NCBI GenBank assembly: GCA_028065725.1
Contig: JAPTVL010000515.1
Location: 1 to 10,627, forward strand
DNA from: Betaproteobacteria bacterium
GTDB lineage: Bacteria > Pseudomonadota > Gammaproteobacteria > Burkholderiales > Rhodocyclaceae
DNA length: 10,627 nt
Reading direction: 5' to 3'
Position 1 is the stretch's first letter; the number at the start of each line of letters is the position of its first letter. This document shows positions 7,271 through 10,627 of this stretch, in pieces. The translations under genes were made by a program, and so were the position numbers. The notes beneath the pieces are model-generated. The model was not told where the DNA came from. It was given only the letters and a program-made list of their open reading frames with translations, and made no database searches.

Positions 7271-8035
7271 TTAAACGTGCGAAGCGCGTGGCTTCCTCAA
7301 GCTGCCCTGGCCGTCCACCTTGCCCTCGAAGCCTTCTTCGAGACCGATGTAGAACACCTGCGGAGCAGTCCCTTGTTCGGGTTTGAGCACCTTCAGTTGG
7401 GTTCCGGCCGCGTCGAGACGGCGACGCAGTTCGCCCGTCGGGTCGTTCAGATCGCCAAAGATGCGCGCGCCCCCGACACAGGTCTCGACACACGCCGGCA
7501 TCAGTCCCGCCTCAAGCCGGTGCGCGCAGAAGGTGCATTTGTCGGCCTTGCCGGTATCGTGATTGATGAAGCGCGCATCGTACGGACAGGCCTGCACGCA
7601 ATAGGCACAGCCCACGCAACGGTCGCCATCGACCAGCACCACGCCGTCCTCGCGCTTGAAGGTCGCACCTACCGGACAGACCGGCACGCAGGGCGGATCG
7701 TCGCAGTGATTGCACAAACGCGGCAGCATGTAGGTGCCGGCCGGTTGCGACTGGTCGGTGAGCTCGACGCTGTAGGTGGTGACCACGGTGCGGAAACTGC
7801 CCTCGGGCACCGCGTTTTCCTGAATGCACGCGAAGGTGCAGGCCTGGCAGCCGATGCACTTGCGCACATCGATCAGCATCGCCCACTGCTGCTTGCCGGT
7901 GGCGGCGATCGCCGGCATCGGCGCCATCGCCGCCGCGGCGGTCACTACCGGCACACCGCGCAGGAAATTGCGCCGCGAAGCCGATGCCGGTGCAGCACAG
8001 GCGGCGGAATCGGGGGATTGGAAAGCCTTGTTCAT
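7271..8035 (-). CDS. ttrB: Tetrathionate reductase electron-transfer subunit TtrB (four 4Fe-4S)
   Basis: TtrB is the periplasmic ferredoxin-like subunit that relays electrons from TtrC to TtrA. The 254-residue protein starts with a Tat signal (R21-R22 in SRRNFLRGV, cleavage likely near residue 44, PAIA-A). Sixteen cysteines form four cubane sites in the DmsB/PhsB/TtrB pattern: C60/63/66/70, C108/111/116/120, C140/143/146/150 and C167/170/182/186. Clusters take ligands from paired motifs in this family. The start at 8035 has GGAG seven bases upstream. It is the first gene of the operon; ttrC begins 12 bases after its stop. The 20 residues before the Tat motif are slightly longer than usual. 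All cluster ligands are intact, so the subunit should be functional. Confidence 0.92.
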   Translation of the reverse strand: MNKAFQSPDSAACAAPASASRRNFLRGVPVVTAAAAMAPMPAIAATGKQQWAMLIDVRKCIGCQACTFACIQENAVPEGSFRTVVTTYSVELTDQSQPAGTYMLPRLCNHCDDPPCVPVCPVGATFKREDGVVLVDGDRCVGCAYCVQACPYDARFINHDTGKADKCTFCAHRLEAGLMPACVETCVGGARIFGDLNDPTGELRRRLDAAGTQLKVLKPEQGTAPQVFYIGLEEGFEGKVDGQGSLRKPRASHV

Positions 8036-8057
8036 TGCGGTACTCCACGGGCCATTG

Positions 8058-8072
8058 GCGTGGATGCCATTC
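8058..8072. repeat. Direct repeat copy 1 upstream of ttrB (possible TtrR site)
   Basis: GCGTGGATGCCATTC matches GCGTGAATGCCACTC at 8138-8152 in 13 of 15 positions; the two start exactly 80 bases apart in the ttrB upstream region. This copy contains the small dyad TGGC-N6-GCCA and overlaps the candidate -10 of the ttrB promoter. A regulator site is inferred from position and repetition only. Confidence 0.4.
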
Positions 8073-8097
8073 TAGGCTTTCGATACCCATAGAAAAA
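8069..8097 (-). promoter_or_regulatory. Candidate sigma-70-like promoter of ttrBCA
   Basis: On the - strand, TTTTTC (8097-8092) and TAGAAT (8074-8069) are separated by 17 bases. The -10 matches the consensus in 5 of 6 positions; the -35 is poor, as expected for a promoter needing an activator such as TtrR. Transcription would start near 8062, about 27 bases before the ttrB start codon. Confidence 0.4.
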
Positions 8098-8137
8098 TTG
8101 GGGAGATGAGGCAGGGCACTAGATGGTTTTACCTATT

Positions 8138-8152
8138 GCGTGAATGCCACTC
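8138..8152. repeat. Direct repeat copy 2 upstream of ttrB (possible TtrR site)
   Basis: GCGTGAATGCCACTC is the second copy of the 15-mer found at 8058-8072. It lies about 83 bases upstream of the inferred ttrB transcription start, a plausible place for a FixJ/NarL-type activator. Function is inferred. Confidence 0.4.
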
Positions 8153-8173
8153 CGGCCAGGGAACGCCCATCCG

Positions 8174-8211
8174 CGCGGGCAGGCAGGGCCGTGGAAGGAG
8201 GCTTGCCCGCG
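8174..8211 (+). other. Inverted repeat upstream of the CDF transporter
   Basis: CGCGGGCAGG (8174-8183) pairs with CTTGCCCGCG (8202-8211), with one G-T wobble, around an 18-base loop. No U-run follows on either strand. The right arm overlaps the candidate -35 of the transporter promoter, so it might be an operator or an insulator between the two divergent units. The structure is visible; the role is a guess. Confidence 0.35.
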
Positions 8212-8230
8212 AAAGCAACGGGGGCATAAT
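8203..8230 (+). promoter_or_regulatory. Candidate promoter of the CDF transporter gene
   Basis: TTGCCC (8203-8208) and CATAAT (8225-8230) are separated by 16 bases; they match consensus in 4 of 6 and 5 of 6 positions. The start codon follows about 31 bases after the -10. No clear metal-regulator (MerR- or Zur-type) dyad is visible between the elements. Confidence 0.4.
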
Positions 8231-8261
8231 CGACACTTCCCGATCGACAGGAAGCGATTCA

Positions 8262-9293
8262 ATGCAGCAGGCGCACGACCACGACCATGACGACACCGCC
8301 GCGCACGGGGATGAGCATGGCCAGTAGCGCCATGCGCACCCTCCTCACGATCACGCCCCCCACGATCACCACCACCACGACCATTCCGCCAGCCGCTTCC
8401 TGCCGCTGGCGCTCGCGCTCACGCTCGGCTTCGCCGCGGTCGAGGCGGTCGCTGGCTGGTGGTCGGGCTCGCTTGCGCTGCTCGGCGATGCCGGCCACAT
8501 GCTCACCGACGCCATGTCGCTCGGCCTGGCCGCGATCGCCGCCCGGGTCGCGCAGCGCGCGCCGAGCAATCGCCACTCCTGGGGCCTGCGTCGGGTCGAG
8601 GCACTGGCGGCATTCGTCAACAGCCTGTTCATGCTCGCCGTGGTCGGCGGCCTGGTGTGGCACGCGGTCGAGCGCCTGATCAATCCGCGCGAAGTCGCCG
8701 GCGAGGCGGTGATCCTGGTCGCGCTCGGCGGGCTGGTACTGAACATCGTCGTCGCCTGGCTGCTCACCCGCGGCGAAGGCGACCTCAACACCCGCGGCGC
8801 CCTGCTGCACGTGATCGGCGATCTGCTCGGCTCGGTCGCGGCGCTCGCCTCGGGCATCGTCATCCTCTATACCGGATGGACGCCGATCGACCCGATGCTG
8901 ACCATGCTGATCTGCGGGCTGATCCTGTTCTCCACGCTGTCGCTGCTGCGCCGCGTGGTGCATACCCTGCTCGAGGGCGTGCCCGATGGCCTGTCGCTGC
9001 CCGAGGTCGGGCGCGCGATGGCGACCGTCGACGGCGTACGCTCGGTGCACGACCTGCACATCTGGAGCCTCGATTCGCGCGGCACCGCGCTCTCGGCTCA
9101 TGTCGTGCTGGCCCAGGCATCACGCTGGCCGGCCGTCCTGGAAGCCGAGCGCCAGTTGTTGCAGACCCGCTTCGGCATCGAACACGCCACCCTGCAGCCC
9201 GAACTGCCACCCGCCCAGCCCCTGGTTTTCAGCCCACGCGGCGCGCGCCAGACGCCCCCGAACCCCAGCCCGGGCCAGGCACCGAACCCCTGA
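8262..9293 (+). pseudogene. CDF-family zinc/cobalt-type efflux transporter, frame broken by an amber codon
   Basis: This is a cation diffusion facilitator (ZitB/CzcD/ZnT-like), which exports Zn2+ and similar ions from the cytoplasm by proton antiport. From the ATG at 8262 (AGGAAG seven bases upstream) the frame spans 343 sense-length codons, with a TAG at 8325-8327 (codon 22). The same frame continues past it without shift: a His/Asp-rich cytoplasmic segment lies on both sides, then six membrane helices. The transport site is intact in TM2 (H79, D83 in GHMLTDAMS) and TM5 (H183, D187 in HVIGD), as is the C-terminal domain with the HDLHIWSLDS motif. No in-frame ATG, GTG or TTG lies between the TAG and TM1. 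The next ATG, 8499, is inside TM2 and would lose TM1 and H79. The gene is therefore either inactive, read through by suppression, or carries a sequencing error. An HDOD gene follows after 27 bases. Confidence 0.85.
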
Positions 9294-9320
9294 TCCGCTC
9301 AAGCCTCAAAGGAAGTCGCC

Positions 9321-10166
9321 ATGCATTCCGCCCAGGAACTCGTCAGCCAGATCGAGATGCTGACCTCGCTGCCCGATGTCTACGAGCGCGTCCGGGAACA
9401 GGTCGATTCCCCCGACGGCTCGATCGCCGAGGTTGCACGCCTGGTCGGCGCCGACCCTGCGCTGAGCGCGCGCCTGCTGCGCCTGGTCAACAGCGCGCTG
9501 TACGGCCCGCGCGGGCGCATCGATGACGTGCTGCGCGCCGTCACCCTGCTCGGCCTGCATCAGGTGCACGACCTCGTGCTGGCAATGTCGCTGCAGGCGA
9601 CCTTCGCCGGCATCCGGCCGGCACGGCTCGACATGCAGCGTTTCTGGCGCAGCAGCCTGCTCACCGGCCTGGCGGCGCGTGCCGCGGCACAGACGGCCGC
9701 GCAGCCGATGGGCGAGCGCATGTTCGTGATCGGCGTGCTGTCGGACATCGGCCACCTCGTGCTCTACCAGACGGTGCCCGAGCTCGCGGCGATGGCGCAG
9801 CGCGAAGCCGAGGCCGGCAAGGACGCGCTCGAAGCAGCCGAGCGCCGCATCGTCGGCTGCGACTTCGCCGAAGTGGGCGCCGCGCTGATGGATCGCTGGC
9901 AACTGCCGGACCGCTTCGCCGGCGCAATTGGCACCCAGATGCTGCCCCGCCTGGGCGGCGCCTTCGCCCCCGACGCCGCCGCGCTGCACCTGGCGCGCCG
10001 GATCGCCGAGGCCGACACGAAGGGCGAGGCAAGCACGTCTGCGGCCACGGCCGTCGCCGCAGACGTCTGGCCGCTGATCGGGCTGGCCCCCGAACAGCTG
10101 GGCGCGATCCGCGAGGAGGCCGAATTGAACCTCGCCGCGTATCTGGCGCTGTTCTTCCCGCGCTGA
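9321..10166 (+). CDS. HDOD-domain protein
   Basis: HDOD proteins are HD-related, non-hydrolytic regulators often linked to signalling, stress or motility; the role of this one is unknown. The 281-residue product is nearly all HDOD domain (about 8-205). The hallmark DPALSARLLRLVNSALYG lies at 45-62, followed by IDDVLRAVTLLGLHQVHDLVL. The degenerate HD position reads GVLSDIG, with S141 where a His-Asp pair would have His, so no phosphohydrolase activity is expected. An Ala-rich region (about 235-260) precedes a short helical tail. It has no receiver, GGDEF or other partner domain. AAAGGAAG lies five bases before the ATG. The 27-base gap after the transporter suggests co-transcription, but no functional tie is evident. 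Confidence 0.88.
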   Translation: MHSAQELVSQIEMLTSLPDVYERVREQVDSPDGSIAEVARLVGADPALSARLLRLVNSALYGPRGRIDDVLRAVTLLGLHQVHDLVLAMSLQATFAGIRPARLDMQRFWRSSLLTGLAARAAAQTAAQPMGERMFVIGVLSDIGHLVLYQTVPELAAMAQREAEAGKDALEAAERRIVGCDFAEVGAALMDRWQLPDRFAGAIGTQMLPRLGGAFAPDAAALHLARRIAEADTKGEASTSAATAVAADVWPLIGLAPEQLGAIREEAELNLAAYLALFFPR

Positions 10167-10384
10167 AATCGCCCTGGCCGCGCACGCAAACCCGCGTAAA
10201 CACAGGGATTCCTGCCAGGATCAGGGTGCAAATAGCTACTAGATGTAGTGCATCAAAAATCTTTAAGATACAAACAAAAACAACAAGCCATTGTTTTTAA
10301 ACGATTTAATTTTTTTGCGCATTCGCAGCTTCCGCGCTATTCTTCAGTCCGTTCCACGAACCACAACGGATGAAGAAAAAGACC
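10167..10384 (+). promoter_or_regulatory. AT-rich leader of the nrdJ-like gene with two inverted repeats
   Basis: This 218-base gap is much richer in A+T than its flanks, notably from 10250 to 10316. It holds CTAC-TAGAT-GTAG (10236-10248), and AAAAACAA (10276-10283) with its exact complement TTGTTTTT (10291-10298). A weak promoter, TTGCGC (10315-10320), 17 bases, TATTCT (10338-10343), precedes the gene. The first dyad is in a position where an NrdR box could lie, but its match to that consensus is loose. I see no convincing terminator for the HDOD gene and no B12 riboswitch. Confidence 0.4.
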
Positions 10385-10516
10385 ATGAGCGAGACCTCCA
10401 GCGCGTCCACCGCCGCACCCAGCAGTGCGCCCTCCCAAGGCACCGTAAAACCCACCGCCGCCAACCTGCCGATGCAGGAGATCTCGGGCGAGGTCCTGGT
10501 AAGTCGCGCTTGGTGA
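10385..10516 (+). CDS. N-terminal fragment of a gene resembling class II ribonucleotide reductase (NrdJ)
   Basis: The frame starts ATGAGCGAG at 10385. It encodes a Ser/Ala/Thr-rich leader of about 28 residues, then LPMQEISGEVLV. The last part resembles the N-terminus of adenosylcobalamin-dependent ribonucleoside-diphosphate reductase, which normally continues with a Glu-Lys-Tyr-rich segment. Here the sequence changes at about 10501 into transposase DNA, and the frame stops at 10514-10516 after 43 residues. If the junction is real the gene is broken, since all catalytic cysteines lie far downstream. The NrdJ identification rests on about 12 residues and is tentative. An AAGAAAAAG stretch upstream is a weak ribosome site. 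Confidence 0.4.
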   Translation: MSETSSASTAAPSSAPSQGTVKPTAANLPMQEISGEVLVSRAW

Positions 10517-10619
10517 CCTCCACGCGGCCGTCCTCATGCTCGACCACCGCGCAGGCGGTGATCTTGGCTTGGTGAACGTCCAGCGCGATCACGCGCTTGT
10601 GCATCGGGGTCAGATCCAT
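10501..10619 (-). mobile_element. IS110-family transposase gene, 5' fragment only
   Basis: Read leftward from 10619, the frame encodes MDLTPMHKRVIALDVHQAKI and then a stretch ending VEVTKRD. This is the start of an IS110-family transposase, a DEDD RuvC-like enzyme that uses a bridge RNA. D14 in ALDVH is the first catalytic Asp. An internal Met (codon at 10604) is an alternative start. After about 38 codons the homology stops at about 10501 and the frame runs on antisense through the nrdJ-like gene, so the rest of the transposase is missing. Because the gene points into the junction, this is not a normal IS end: it is a deletion remnant or an assembly join. Confidence 0.75.
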
Positions 10620-10627
10620 GCCTCAGC

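Noticed and set aside
8259..9101. 280-codon - strand frame opposite the CDF transporter
   Set aside because: It is a Gln/Arg/His-rich shadow of the transporter with no domain or ribosome site; the + strand frame has the membrane and metal-site motifs.
8499..9293. CDF transporter starting at the ATG at 8499
   Set aside because: This start lies inside TM2 and lacks TM1 and the metal-binding His. The same frame upstream encodes the missing helix and the His-rich N-terminus from 8262, interrupted only by one TAG.
10201..10240. Cobalamin riboswitch before the nrdJ-like gene
   Set aside because: CCAGGATCAGGGTGC superficially recalls part of a B12 box, but the required flanking helices and length are absent.

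Overview
The window has high GC (about two thirds or more) and fits a betaproteobacterium of the Rhodocyclales/Thauera-Azoarcus type. That assignment rests on codon bias and on the overall look of the proteins; no marker gene is present, so it is moderate at best.

The core, roughly 414-8035, is a complete tetrathionate-respiration module. On the + strand lie the two-component genes ttrS (periplasmic-binding sensor kinase) and ttrR (FixJ/NarL-type regulator). Facing them on the - strand is the structural operon ttrB-ttrC-ttrA: a four-cluster ferredoxin subunit, an NrfD-type quinol-oxidising membrane anchor, and a Tat-exported molybdopterin catalytic subunit. The two units converge on one GC-rich hairpin terminator at about 2968-2994. 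By family knowledge, TtrS senses tetrathionate in the periplasm and phosphorylates TtrR, which activates the promoter upstream of ttrB. Electrons then pass from quinol through TtrC and TtrB to the Mo site of TtrA, reducing tetrathionate to thiosulfate. The 226-bp space upstream of ttrB holds a candidate promoter and a pair of near-identical 15-mers exactly 80 bp apart, possible TtrR sites.

Right of the module, on the + strand, are a CDF-family zinc/cobalt-type efflux transporter whose frame is broken by an in-frame amber codon in its His-rich N-terminus, and an HDOD-domain protein 27 bp downstream. After an AT-rich 218-bp leader with inverted repeats comes the start of a gene resembling class II (B12-dependent) ribonucleotide reductase. 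It is cut after about 38 codons by the 5' part of an IS110-family transposase gene in the opposite orientation.

At the left edge, on the - strand, is the N-terminus of an endonuclease/exonuclease/phosphatase-fold protein, which also seems to lose family resemblance before the window edge. Both ends may therefore be repeat or mobile-element junctions, or contig-end artefacts.

I see no undescribed multi-gene system here. The points most worth checking are the amber codon in the transporter, the paired repeats upstream of ttrB, the ttrS leader hairpin, and the nrdJ/IS110 junction.
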